From contig OY751491.1 of assembly GCA_963565915.1 (NCBI GenBank), positions 1,860,001-1,924,000 of the forward strand: a stretch of DNA of 64,000 nucleotides. The letters are read 5' to 3'. Each line of letters starts with the position of its first letter. The stretch's first letter is position 1. Source of the DNA: Entoloma clypeatum. Its lineage: Eukaryota; Basidiomycota; Agaricomycetes; Agaricales; Entolomataceae. The notes beneath the pieces were generated by a model that was not told the origin of the DNA, made no database searches, and was given only the letters and a program-made list of their open reading frames with translations. Made by a program: the position numbers and the translations under genes. This document shows, in pieces, positions 21,400 through 32,091 of the stretch.

Positions 21400-22566
21400 C
21401 TGCAATATTCTTTTGGCTTTGGACTTGGGCTTCTGTTGGCATTCAGGTCTTAACTCGATTCAAATCACTTTGGATTATTCTGGCATTGGCCTTGCTGCCA
21501 GTTACTTGTGCTTATAATCCTGAACAAAGATTTCCTGAGATTTCATTTCAGGACTTTAGTATCTTTGTATCAGAAAATTTTAATTCTAAAATCTCACTGA
21601 GTACAGTACTCATGGCTTTGCTCACTATGACCAACAACCCGGATTTGCTTAGTCTTCATGCTAAAGACATGACATCTAGTCATTTATCTTTCACTGGTTG
21701 GATGACTTCGCTTGCTTTTATTATAATACAATTACTGGGTGATAACGAGGCATCCTTGTTTTTTTCTGAAACAAGCACATTCAAAAAGAAGAATGAACAA
21801 GGGTGAATTAATGTCTTGAGCAAACAACTTGATGCATTTGCTCAATTGTTACATCTGTATCCTGTACAACAAAATGGTGAATTCAAAGGCAAACTGAAAT
21901 CTGTTTCTCATACTGCTATTGAATCAATATATGTATTGGCTCCAAACACACCTGTTTGTTTGACGACATCTTGCTATTTTCATGTACTGAAACGTGAAAC
22001 TCAGAACATTGATATTCCTCGTATTAAACTGATCAAAGGCACTACTATTCATGATCAAGCCTATATAGTTTCTGGAAAGTGTTTTAAATGCAACACTATA
22101 TACTATGCTGATCATGAACAATCACTTGACAACAATACAGCAAAGCGATTATACTTGGAGTCTGCTCAATATCTTAAAGCTGGTCAAACACTTTGGGTTG
22201 ATCGTATTTTTTCTAAAACAGTGTTAAATGCCATGTATAGCTTTCATGGATCCACTGCTGCTTATATGGAGTTTTGGAATAATAGCTTTGGCAATTCTGA
22301 ACTGGATCTGAGTCATCGGCAAATCTGGAAAGTGTTTATTGAAGAGTCTACTCGTATGATTGCTGCTGAATCAAATCAAATCTTGATTCTGGATGATAAT
22401 ATTTCAATTGACAAGATAACTCAAAAAGCATATGAAGAACTATGTGCAGATGGAAAAACTGCTTTGGCTACTGATCATACTTGTACTGAATGTACTCAGC
22501 CATATAAACAACATGCTAAATTTCTAACTGGCGATGATCCTGCTGCTGTTGTTAGCATTGATGAAA
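21400..22566 (+). pseudogene. KDZ transposase, N-terminal cysteine-cluster region (CxC5/CxC6-like)
   Basis: An open frame with one TGA (21804-21806, TGG or CGA derived) runs through FSIFVSENFNSKISLSTVL, then LDAFAQLLHLYP, PNTPVCLTTSC, GKCFKCNTIYYADHE, LWVDRIFSKTVLNAMYSFHG and DHTCTECTQPYKQHAKF. Order and spacing match the cysteine-cluster regions that precede the RNase H-like core in fungal KDZ transposases. The frame does not reach the core. At 22567 it passes without a stop into retrotransposon sequence. It follows the KCP stop by about 90 bp, as in copy 2, where KCP and transposase sequence are also adjacent. The start codon is not certain because the frame is open upstream to about 21312. 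Confidence 0.7.
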
Positions 22567-22958
22567 AGAACCTCCAAATTGGATACCCTTCCAGAAAACT
22601 AGCACCCAAAAGAGAAGGACCCTTCACCATTTCTGAGGTGCTCAGGCCCCTGACGTACAAGCTGAAACTTCCAGAACAATGGAAGATCCACCCCGTTTTC
22701 CATGCCTCTTTGTTAACACCTTATAGGGAAAATGACACACATGGACCGAAGTTCCACAACCCACCTCCTGATCTGGTTGAAGGAGAACACAAGTATGAAG
22801 TAGAAGCGATCCTTACCCACAAGCGACAGGGCAGAGGGTACAAATATTTGGTCAAATGGATGGGATATCCATCAAGCGATAAGACATGGGAACCCGAATC
22901 CAATTTAAAAAGTGCTCAAGAGACACTGGGTCTTTACAAACAAACCCACCACCTTTGA
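22567..22958 (+). pseudogene. integrase C-terminal segment and chromodomain
   Basis: The frame continues from the KDZ sequence into LAPKREGPFTISEVL, WKIHPVFHASLLTPYRE and the chromodomain (YEVEAILTHKRQGRGYKYL, VKWMGYPSSDKTWEPE), ending at TGA 22956-22958. Chromodomains of this group direct integration to modified nucleosomes. The fusion frame with the transposase cysteine clusters (21816-22958) is 380 codons long and uninterrupted. Confidence 0.88.
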
Positions 22959-22986
22959 ATGAAAACCACCCACATCTTTCATCACC

Positions 22987-23904
22987 ATGTCCAACCTCCG
23001 TATTGCCTCCCCCAAAGAAGTGTGCTTCAACACCGACAGACACACCAGACGATCCTGACTCTTAAACCTATTCACCAACCCCAAAGACGAAAACAACATC
23101 CTCAGATGACTTGAAGATGAAACAGACCAGTTCCTGGTCAATGTGTTATATGGGCTCATCACTATCCGGGAGTACCATTATAACACCTCCGCTTCTATCG
23201 CCCGCCTCATTGACAGTCACGCCAACCTCCTGGTAGATAGAGGAGTCTACCGATGTTTTGAAATACTGATATCCACACGCTCCAACTACCCCGACCTCGT
23301 GCTCATAAATCCCACCCTGAGATCTCCCACCCCAGTGGTCCCCATCCCTGAACCAACCCCTGAACCAACCCCTGTCCCTGACCCAGTTCCCCTCGTCATC
23401 AGAAACCCCGACCCCCCAAGTACCCCTTCCCCCGCTGAATCCACATCGCCCTTAACCAGCAACCGAAGCCTTTCCAGCGTCAAGACTGAAGTGAAAGGAA
23501 AGAAACCGTCCTATGGAGTTGCTAAATGCTCCAGAAGAAAAACTGTATGCACGATCATGTCCGTCCCACTAGGGCATGGTTCTTCATATCAGATTCCCAT
23601 CGACCTCACCAATGAACCCGATTGTGTTGGTTACGAAATTGACACACACAGAGAATGTGCTCACTTCCTGAGCGGACCTTGGCACCGTCCCGCAGGATGG
23701 CCACACATTGACAAAGGGCGCCAATGCAGAATATGTGGGGCTAAAGGACACATTGAGTGGCAGTGCACACTCTATTTGTGCGAAAAATGCGAGAAGAAGG
23801 CGCCTGGACATTACACCTATGAGTGTCTTGGCTCAGGCTATGCAGACCTTGAGGGTAAGCCATACGAATTTGACAACGACACCGTGCATAACATGGCAAC
23901 CTGA
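22987..23904 (+). pseudogene. accessory ORF downstream of pol with two zinc knuckles
   Basis: From ATG 22987 the frame is interrupted by two TGA codons (about 23056 and 23110) and then stays open to 23904. It has an N-terminal alpha-helical part (ITIREYHYNTSASIARLIDS), a Pro-rich PEPTPEPTPVPDP linker and a C-terminal CxxC-type cluster CRICGAKGHIEWQC followed by LCEKCEKKAPGHYTYEC. A CCHC protein after the chromodomain suggests a separate nucleic-acid-binding product. Its role is unknown to me. Confidence 0.65.
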
Positions 23905-23945
23905 AAACATTGAAGCCAGTGACTTCAAGCATAGAAGGGGGATAA

Positions 23946-24473
23946 TGTTACACTTTTTCACCCTCTTCCCTGTGCACCTCCACACGACCTTTCGACCCTC
24001 AATCTCTATCCGACCCCGTTTCACTTAACCCCAATGACCCTGGGGTGCTATGACTTGGACAATTCCCCTTTTAGCTACATTTTCACTTGTTATCTCTGAC
24101 TCATGGCCTTGAGGCCTTATCTCTGACTCCTATGCCACAGCCCCCTTGAAACATTTATCTAACCAATGGCTTATTTAGCTCCTGCACAGCATCTACTTAT
24201 TCATAGCCGTAGGATAACATATATAAGACTTGTAACCTTAGGGTAGAGGTCCTCAGCTTGACCTAGGCAATTAACGCTTACCTGTCTTATCTGGAACACT
24301 CTCAAACTAAGTGCCTTGCGAGGACTTAGCTCTGCTGAACCGAACCGACTCGTCCTCTTGAGGAGCTCACTGATCTTGACCAAGTCGACCTATTGAGGGA
24401 CTTGTTGTGGAAACCAGTTCAAACCCATGTGATCTGATCCTTGAACTTGTTGTTGTAGGCTATCGCCATAACA
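23946..24473 (+). repeat. 3' LTR of the chromovirus
   Basis: Begins TGTTACAC directly after a purine tract and ends GCCATAACA, giving TGTTA...TAACA termini and a length of 528 bp. It contains a TATATAAG box-like sequence near 24221 that could start transcription. The matching 5' LTR is not in the window. Confidence 0.8.
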
Positions 24474-24857
24474 ACATCCTTGGAACTGCCAAGGAAGTGT
24501 GCTTGATTTGAGGTATGAATACTGCACGTAGGTGCTCTCCACCATTGACATCTTAGCTCCATCAGCAAACCATGGGTGAACTATGCAGCCCTGTGCAGGT
24601 CCATGCAAATTCTTGCAGGACTGAAGTTCCAAAGACAAGGTATATGCTACATGCAGCTCTGCAAAAGCTCTGTGCAGCTTCACTATCATCTTTTGCAGCT
24701 CTACACACTTTCACTACCATCCTTTCTGGCCTCCACAGATTGTGTACACCTTCATAGGTCTTCAGACTCTGTTACAGCTTATTACAGTCATAGAGCATTC
24801 TATTTTATCAATAATGTATGTTTGAGAATAAAAAATGTATATTTTTTCATGCTACTA
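24474..24857. other. no gene recognised
   Basis: Contains short palindromic words around GCAGCTCTGC and CTGTGCAG (24590-24700) but no ORF with a recognisable motif. Confidence 0.4.
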
Positions 24858-25732
24858 TAACAGACAATGCAACAGTGAAATGACATGCCTCTCCCTCATC
24901 TGCACATCATACCTTGCACTCCCCACCTGCGCCGTGCGTGTGCTGGCATTCTCTATGTGTCCTGTGCTGTTCATTGCACATGCCCTGTCCTGTTTGTCAT
25001 GTGTCCCGCCACTCTTGTGTCTGCTGGTGTGTGTCCCGCCGTTTCTCGTGTGTCCCTGTGCACTGTTCCTCGCACATATTCTGTCCCGTCCCTCATGCAT
25101 CCTGCCAGTCTCGCATCTGCTGGCATGTGTCCCACCGTTTCTCACATGTCCAGCTGTTCTCGCATTTTTTGTGAGTGGTTTGACATGATGTGAATGGCGG
25201 GTGTGCTTACCTACATATATGAGGGCACCGTGGCCCTTGTGTGAATGGGGGAGGCAAGAGGGAGGGACAGAGGAGGGAGTAGAGGAAGGTGATGGGAGGA
25301 GGCAAGAAAGACGATGGAAAGAACGGCGGGATGCACAAGGGACGGGACAAGATACATGTGAGGAACGGTGCACGGGGACACACAAGAAACAGCAGGACAT
25401 GCACCACCAGACACAAGAACGGTGGGATGCACAAGGGACGGGACAGGATATGTGCAAGGAACGGCACACAGGGATATGCAAGAAACAGCGCATGGGAATA
25501 TGCAAGAAACAGCGGGACACACACCAGCAGATGTGAGAGTGGGGGGACATGCGAGGAATGGCGGGCCACACCAGCAGATGCAAGAGCGGTGGGACATGAC
25601 AAACAGAGGAACAGTGCAGGACACGTGAGAATGGCGGTAGACACGAAAAACAAATGGCAGATGCGAGAACAGTGTGGCATGCATGAGAAAGAAGGTATCA
25701 GTGTAGTCATCATGTCTGCCATTAGCTGTTAG
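24858..25732. repeat. large imperfect palindrome made of minisatellite-like units (foldback-like element)
   Basis: Left arm about 24900-25165, loop about 25165-25310, right arm about 25310-25700. For example CCCGTCCCTCATGCATCC in the left arm pairs with the complement of GGGATGCACAAGGGACGG in the right arm, and flanking sequence stays complementary for more than 60 bp. The outer ends TAACAGACAATG and CATTAGCTGTTA are also inverted repeats. The right arm contains internal repeats of GGGACACAC/AGAAACAGC units. I see no target duplication. Long frames on both strands here come from the repeats. Confidence 0.6.
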
Positions 25733-25870
25733 ACTCAACAATTTCAAAGAAGATTTCATTGATGACAAAGAACCAATTCTAGAAGAGAAAAACCTTCCCT
25801 GTGATCTCTTACAAGTTGGTGACCTGGTCAATCAGAATAGTCCATGGGAGGCATTGCTCAAGCATGCTTG
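25733..25870 (+). pseudogene. unidentified coding fragment
   Basis: One frame is open and has ordinary protein composition (NFKEDFIDDKEPILEEKNLP, then DLLQVGDLVNQNSPWEALL). It is cut on the left by the palindromic element and on the right by the LTR at 25875. I do not recognise the family. Confidence 0.35.
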
Positions 25871-25874
25871 CACA

Positions 25875-26155
25875 TGTTATGCTTAACAAACTGTTCCAAG
25901 GTTCAGGCAGAGTATGCAGGAAGTGGAAAGGCAAGGAGCAATGTTATTTGCTAAATTCGAGGAATGTAGCTATGGTACATGAGGTTTATATAGTACTGAC
26001 TGTGAGTGGTAGTGAATGAGTCAGTAACTGTGGAAGGCAGTGTGCATGAGTAAGATGACTGCGGACTGAGTAATACTACTGTGGAGCTGAGTAAGACTAC
26101 TGCAGACTGAGTCATACTGGAAATCTAAGGGAGCGAAAGTAGGTATTAGACAGTA
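25875..26155 (-). repeat. partial LTR of gypsy copy B
   Basis: Starts TGTTATGCTTAACAAAC and follows the LTR of copy C (58408 onward) and, inverted, the solo LTR at 10461-10867, up to about AGTAGGTATTAGACAGTA, where the KDZ terminus begins. Roughly the last 90 bp of the LTR are missing; the trace ACCTCACATC at 33669 may be its far end. In element orientation this is the 3' LTR. Confidence 0.75.
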
Positions 26156-26477
26156 CTTTACACTCCCCCACATGGCCTAGAGGAATCCGAGCGGATTCCG
26201 CTCGGACTAGAGGATTCTGCCCAGATTCTGCCCGGAATCTGATAGGAATACCATAGGAATACAATCTGTCAAAAGCATACTAAAATTCCTATCAGAATTC
26301 AATATTCCGACAGGAATCAGAGGAATCCTATCAAAATTTATTCAAGTCCAAATTCTGATAGGATTCCTATCAGAATTTCAATCACTTTTTACTTTCAAAA
26401 CTGAATTTCAAACAACGTAGTATATGTTTTGGTAAATGCTGTGTATTGGCGGTGCATTTACATTACTCTTTTTTTTT

Positions 26478-27160
26478 AAAGAACTTGTTGTGTGTGGTAA
26501 AAGAGCATGACATGTATAAACCAATCAAAATTCTCTGGAGTCATTCTCTTCATAATTGACTCAAAGCCACCCAACCAGGCATTGAGTTGTTCACAAGCCT
26601 AGAAAACATTAAGTCAGTCAAAATAAATAGTACAAATGCATCAATAACATACCTGTGTGTTAAATGCACATTTGTAATATGGATTTTCTTGATTATCATG
26701 AGCTACTATGACTAAATTTGGTGCAGAACCATTTAAGGGAGCTGGATTGCACCACTTGTGACATAGATAATCTGATGTGCGATGATTTTTATAATGATAA
26801 ACATCCACAATAAGCCTTGTAGTATCCAACCAGTCATTGTAGATGGGATTGGCAATCAGCGTGCGCAAGACCAGACAGGCTTTGTCAATGCATACATAAG
26901 ATGGTCATGATGCTTTGTCTGGATATATTTTGTTCAAGAAGTTGAGAATATTGGTTGGTGATTCTGAACGGGAAAACTTTGTCCAAGCAACAACAACTCC
27001 ACATGGTTTGCATATAGTTTCAACACAATAAAATTGAGATGCAGTGAAGTAGTTAGATTGGATCTGACCTTCATCATTGGCATCCTCATCATGTGGCTGT
27101 GTTTTTGATGTTCTTTGTGGCTGCCAAGAATTATTTTCACTTTGTCTTTGCAACATTTTC
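26478..27160 (-). pseudogene. KDZ transposase, C-terminal part
   Basis: In the same minus-strand frame that ends KCP copy 2, the sequence becomes SQFYCVETICKPCGVVVAWT, KFSRSESPTNILNFL, then (after TGA 26905-26907) PSYVCIDKACLVLRT, IVDVYHYKNHRTSDYLC and CNPAPLNGSAPNLV. After an intron (about 26592-26652) come ACEQLNAWLGGFE and MTPENFDWF, ending near 26478. This block, with a conserved Asp in CIDKACLV, the YHYxNHR motif and the terminal CEQLNAWL, is characteristic of KDZ transposases. The N-terminal clusters and first part of the catalytic core are missing, so the protein is inactive. Confidence 0.85.
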
Positions 27161-28731
27161 TCTGCATCCTCCAACCATTCAATCAGATCTGGATACTTGG
27201 GGGCAAGTTTGAATAACTCATAGTGCGAGTAAAAGTAGGATGAAGAGGCAAAAATTTCCCTCAAAGCAACAACCGTTCCACCACCAAACCAAGTGTTGCC
27301 AATTTTTCTGTCAGTCCAAATCTGTTCAGCACGGAGAAACTCCTTGTATTTGGAGTATGCATAGCGAAGAGCATGGTTTGACCGATTCAAGAAGATGTCT
27401 TCTATATTCAACTCTTTGATGAAGTTCAGTTGAACTGCAGTAAACTGATAAGTGCTGGTGCCAGGCTTGGATTCAGCTACTTCAGATGATCCAGATGGTT
27501 CAGATGGTTTAACCATGTGAAATGTGGAAGGAACAGTGGTTTCAGCCTGTAGAATAAATATAAATTAGATTTGTTATTCATGAAATAAACTTATACAGTG
27601 CCTCACAAAACTGATTCAATGTTTGTTGCTTTTTGAATACCTTCAAGATAACTCTGCAAAGAATACCAATTGAATTAAACCTTTGGTATATAATTGAAAG
27701 TCCTACTTTAGGGCTTTCAGAATATAAAGGAATCATATGATTTAGATCAGAATCCATGGAGATATGATTAAATTAAATCAGCAACTCATTGAATCAGTTT
27801 TGTGAGTACCTATGGCAATTAGCAGAATCAAATGCTTCACTGGTTGTATGGTAACCAGTTGTCATGACTTACTGATGGAACTTGAATAGAACTCTGATGG
27901 GTTGTCAAGAAAAGTTGTATAAGAAGAATCCAACCTCAACAGCCTCCATAATTAATCATGCGCCCTATCTCCTCTTCCCACAAGGAAAACATTCTTTCTC
28001 TGGCCTCCAATGGTCACTCCACTCGTCATATTGCCTCTAACCTGGGTGTCAGCCAACCAACTATCTCCAGAGTGCTTCAGAATCTTCTTCCTCATTGCAA
28101 TCTCTCTTCTGGTGGTCGTCCATCCAAGCTTTCCTTCACCAACACACGAAACATACTTTCACAAATCATCTCAGGAAGAGCCTCCAATGCTGTGCAGGCT
28201 ACCAAACACATCAACACTGTCATCTCCAATCCTGTCTCCCCAGAAACTGTGAGAAGAGTTCTCAGAAAACATGAATTCAAGGCTGTAACAAAGAAGAAAA
28301 GACCTTTCTTAAAGGCCATACATCGGAAGAGGCGGTTGGCATTTGCTATGAAGCACAGGGAATGGACAGTGGAGGACTGAAAGAGGGTCATTTGGTCAGA
28401 TGAGACCAAAATCAACAGGTTTGGGTCAGATGGCAAGGAACGGGTCTGGAAAAAGAAGGGTGAGGGGCTTATTGAAAGAGAGGTTCAGGGCACAGTCAAG
28501 TTTGGGGGAGGAAATATTATGGTTTGGGGTTGTATGGGTTGGGAAGGTGTGGGGAGACTTGCAGAGGTTGAGGGGAGGATGGATGCTGATCAGTATGTGT
28601 CCATTTTGGAGGATAATTTGCTGCCCAGCATGGAGGAGAGTGGAATCTCTGAAGAGGAGATCATTTTTCAGCAGGACAATGACCCCAAGCACACCTCCAA
28701 GAAGGCCAAAAAATGGATGGACAGCAAGAAT

Positions 28732-30759
28732 AGTGTCGTTCAAAGTTGTCATTATTTGTCACTTATTGGCCACTTATTGGCTACTTATTGTCTCACTTAT
28801 TTTGCCACTTATTTGATAAGGAAGACAAGAAGGAGGGCGATAAGTGGTGTGAATAAGAATAATGAACTTGATTGACCATTATTCTTATTTGCCCACTTAT
28901 TCGCTCACTTCTTGCCTTGCTTATTCAGTCACTTATTCTTGTATTCAAACTCCGATTAATCTCTGTTCTCATCCTCCACAACGACGACTTGCCACACCCC
29001 CACCATGATGCTGTGCCCCTCCCTCACATACCACCACCACAACTCCGTCACCACCTGCCGTCACCACTCCCACGCCCACTCCCACATCAACTAACGCCAC
29101 CAACCGCCGCAAATCAACCACATCGGGCCCAAACGATGGGCTCTAGGTAATTTCTTTTCAACTTCTTTTCTTTTCATTTCAACGAACTAATGTTTTCATT
29201 AGGTTTTATCTACGTTATTTACCACAAGACGGCACACCCACACCCACACCACTGCTACGAGCACTTGCTCGTGGGGTGGGCGAAGACGAGGAGGGCGCAA
29301 CGACAAAAAAGAAGGGGAGCCACGACGACAAAAACAATGGGACAGGACCGCACCGACACCGATAACGAGGGGACAGAACAACATCAACAACAGGGACCAG
29401 GGGATAAAGACCAACGACGAGCAACACGACGATGACGACAACCACCAGAAGACGACGACAGGGACGGAGACGGAGACGGACAACGACACCACACGACCAA
29501 CGGCGGGAGGACGGGACAAGAACGACGAATGACCACCGCCACAGCACCCCCGACCGCCGTCGTGAGCGACTGCTCGAGGTGTGGATCGTGCGTGCTAGCA
29601 GCCGACGACGAGGGACAACGGGATGAGGACGAGACACCCCCAACTGCCGTCGCGAGCGACTGCTCGCCGGGTGGAAACGGGGAGCAACAGGGGCAGGACA
29701 ACAATGAAAAAAGGGCCCAAGAGACGTCATTGACGTCTCTTGAGCTGAGGTATGCTTCCTTTTCTCTTTTCATTTCATTGTTACTAAGACACTTTTTAGG
29801 TGCTACCGACGACGACGACTGGTGCCTCCTGACCCCTCCACTGCCAACAACGGACGACACAGCTCCCGCCCCCACCGCTGCGAGCAACTGCTTGCAGGGT
29901 GAACGACGGTGTGAGGACAGGTGGCGACAAAACGAGGACGGCGACGGGGCACCATGACAAAACCATGGGAGGGGGCACGACAGAGTAACGACGATGAACA
30001 ACGCAGCACCCGCCCCCAGCCCTGCGAGCAGAGGCTCGCGGGGTGGAACATGGGTGCTAGGAGAGGTCGACGCAGAGGGAGAACGAGGGGAACGACACCG
30101 CCGTGAACAACTGTTCGCGGGGTGGATCCCTACAGCACCCCCGAGGATGATGACGACGATGTGGTGCCGTCGTCATCATCAGCTCCTGCACTCGAAGGAG
30201 CCCGCAATCGCGGGTCTTCCCAGATGCAGGAGCTGTTGGTAAATGACACGACGGGACAGGTCTACCCGTACCCGTCTGAAGGGGTGGAGACAGGGATGAC
30301 GACGACGCGACAACCCCAGTACCAGCCCTCTCCCTCGCACAGAATGCGAGGGCGGGGCACTTTATTTAATCTTATGTATTAGTTTACATGCTCCCCCACT
30401 CGAAACGCGAGAGGGAGGGGAGCTTTGAATTATGAATTTGATGTATTGGTTTATCTCAACATGGATGCGACGTGAACACGACGGGTGACCGCGTTTGCAT
30501 GAGGAATGCCTTGAAAAATCTGTCGAAGTCCAATTCAGACTCAGTAGGTGTTGCCGAATGCTTTGCCGGACCTGAAATAAGTCACTTATTCGTCAATTAT
30601 CGTCATTTCGCCGGGGGGGGGGGTCTCAAGGTAGCACTTATTTGTCACTTATTTGCTACTTATTATGTCCACTTATTGCTGATTTGGCGGGAAAACACGA
30701 ATAAGTGATGAATAAGTAAGAAAATAAGTGGCCATTAAGTGGCTACTTTGAGCGACCCT
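28732..30759. mobile_element. 2,028-bp DNA element with 3-bp target duplication, unassigned superfamily
   Basis: The ends AGTGTCGTTCAAAGT and ACTTTGAGCGACCCT form imperfect inverted repeats. AAT is duplicated on both sides (28729-28731 and 30760-30762), and the empty site is visible in Tc1 copy 1. The outer 200 bp on each side are packed with ACTTATT or its complement. The interior is a GC-rich, GACGAC-biased region with at least two intron-like segments (about 29147-29200 and 29750-29800) and several copies of a GCGAGC...GCTCGC hairpin motif. No transposase is recognisable, so it is probably non-autonomous. A 3-bp duplication occurs in CACTA and PIF/Harbinger elements among others; the ends match neither well. 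Confidence 0.8.
29252..30135. repeat. dispersed short palindromes followed by GGGTGGA-like sequence
   Basis: At about 29256, 29562, 29648, 29878, 30025 and 30104 the motif GAGC(N)GCTC recurs in variants such as GCGAGCGACTGCTCGC, each followed within a few bases by GGGTGGA or GTGTGGA. They are spaced 80-310 bp apart and separated by non-repetitive but GAC-rich sequence. Confidence 0.65.
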
Positions 30760-32057
30760 AATATTGCTCTGCTGGATTGGCCTGCACAGTCCCCAGACCT
30801 CAATCCTATTGAACACCTCTGGGTTCATATTAAAAGGAAGTTGAATGAATATCCAACACCACCCAAGGGAGTCTGGGAGATTTGGGACAGAGCAGCAGAG
30901 GTGTGGAATAATATAAAGCCAGAAGTGTGTCAAAACCTGATAGAAAGTATGCCAAGAAGGGTAGAGGCAGTAATCAAAGCTAAGGGGGGTAATACCAAGT
31001 ACTAAAGTATAAAATACTGTGTTTATTGTACATACTCACAAAACTGATTCAATGAGTCCCTGGAGTAATTTGATCATATATTGATCATCTTTTATGGGAA
31101 TTACATAATTATTGCAGATTCCAAGAGTCCTGAAGCAGGGCTTTTAACCAGCTACCAATACCTTCTTTTGATTGGCATTATTTGCAAAGTTATTTTGAAG
31201 GTATTCACAAAGTAGCAAACATTGAATCAGTTTTGTGAGGCACTGTAAATGACTTACAAAAAGATGTAAAACATACTTGTTGTTTTGAAATAACCAATCA
31301 GCTGAGTCATTTTCTGCAATTGCATTGGTATAGCGTCCTTTGATGTCCCAATTGCCATCCTCAGTATAGGTGTAGATGTGCTGGTCCTCTTTTTGAACTG
31401 GCAAATAGGCACCACCCAGCTTTTGAAGCACGGGACCAAGATCATTATTGACAGGAACATGTATGGACATTTCAGGCTTCATGATCTCCAGGTTTCCCCG
31501 GACAGATGTTGTAGACAGATAGACATAAACCATACCCTTTGTGTTTGGCCTCACATCAGGTTGGTTGAATGACTCGAAGTCAGCATGGTTTGGTGTATTT
31601 CCCATTGCTTGATCTCGAACCACATCACCAGTGATACGAGATGCACCCTGCAAAGACATTCAAGGAAAATGATGTGGAGAACTTGACATCAGAACATCAG
31701 AGGATGTAGCACCAGGGGTCTTCATTTCAATGTCAATGCTACGACATGGAGGAGTACAGACAGGATCTACACTAGCAGGTGGGGCAATGGCCTCTCCACA
31801 GACAGAAGATAGAGCTAACACATCCTTAATAACAGACAATGGGGGTAGAGCCTCCCCGAGAACAGACGAGGGTAAAGCCTTCCCGACAACAGACAATGGG
31901 GGTAAAGCCTCCCCAGATACACTAGATGCAGGGGGTGTCTCGGCACCTCCGTCATTGGCATTGTTGTGGTTTCCATCAGCATCGTTGTCGTTCTTGTGGT
32001 TCCCATCACCGTTGTTGCCATTCCCATTGGGGTCGCACTTGTCATTGTCATTGTTGG

Positions 32058-32091
<34 letters not shown>

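Larger units (their letters stand above)
16296..22566 (+). mobile_element. KDZ-type transposon copy 1, right end lost
   Basis: The left terminus begins near GGTCTTTACACTCC and is followed by about 250 bp dense in GGAATCC/GGATTCC-type words. The same arrangement marks both ends of copy 2 (26156 and 33668), where the two ends are inverted relative to each other. Inside are the KCP companion gene and then a transposase N-terminal region with cysteine clusters. A LINE (16993-19269) interrupts it. The right part of the transposase and the right terminus are replaced by the 3' end of a chromovirus at 22567. Assignment to KDZ rests on the transposase motifs here and in copy 2. Confidence 0.65.
22567..24473 (+). 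mobile_element. Ty3/gypsy chromovirus, 3' part only
   Basis: It contains the integrase C-terminus and chromodomain, a downstream zinc-knuckle ORF, a purine-rich tract AGAAGGGGGATAA and the 3' LTR. The 5' LTR, gag, protease, RT and most of the integrase are missing. There is no target duplication at the left junction, so it arose by recombination or deletion and not by simple insertion. Confidence 0.85.
27958..31005 (+). pseudogene. Tc1/mariner transposase, copy 2, premature TGA and split by insertion
   Basis: The N-terminal part 27958-28380 (140 codons) is followed by TGA at 28378-28380, the same stop as in copy 1. The frame continues through VWGCMGWEGVGRL (from 28519) and QQDNDPKHTSKKAKK to 28731, where the insertion begins. 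The last part resumes at 30763 with IALLDWPAQSPDLNPIEHLW and ends at 31003-31005. The triad residues are all present but distributed over separated pieces. One difference from copy 1 is an Arg versus His in the helix-turn-helix (GHSTRHIAS versus GHSTHHIAS), a CpG change. Confidence 0.92.
27596..31245 (+). mobile_element. Tc1/mariner transposon copy 2, split by another element
   Basis: Same ends as copy 1, flanked by TA at 27594-27595 and 31246-31247. Total 3,650 bp; subtracting the 2,028-bp insertion and its 3-bp duplication leaves 1,619 bp, identical to copy 1. It lies in an intron of KCP copy 2, about ten bases from the 5' splice site. Confidence 0.93.

Noticed and set aside
24855..25831. 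Several 80-240 codon frames rich in Cys, His, Ser and Arg on both strands
   Set aside because: They lie in the palindromic minisatellite, repeat the same unit in all frames and have no recognisable domain.
28380..28816. Second frame of about 138 codons over the Tc1 transposase (also at 4170-4583)
   Set aside because: Overlaps the true transposase frame, has no DDE motif and repeats in both copies only because the DNA is the same.
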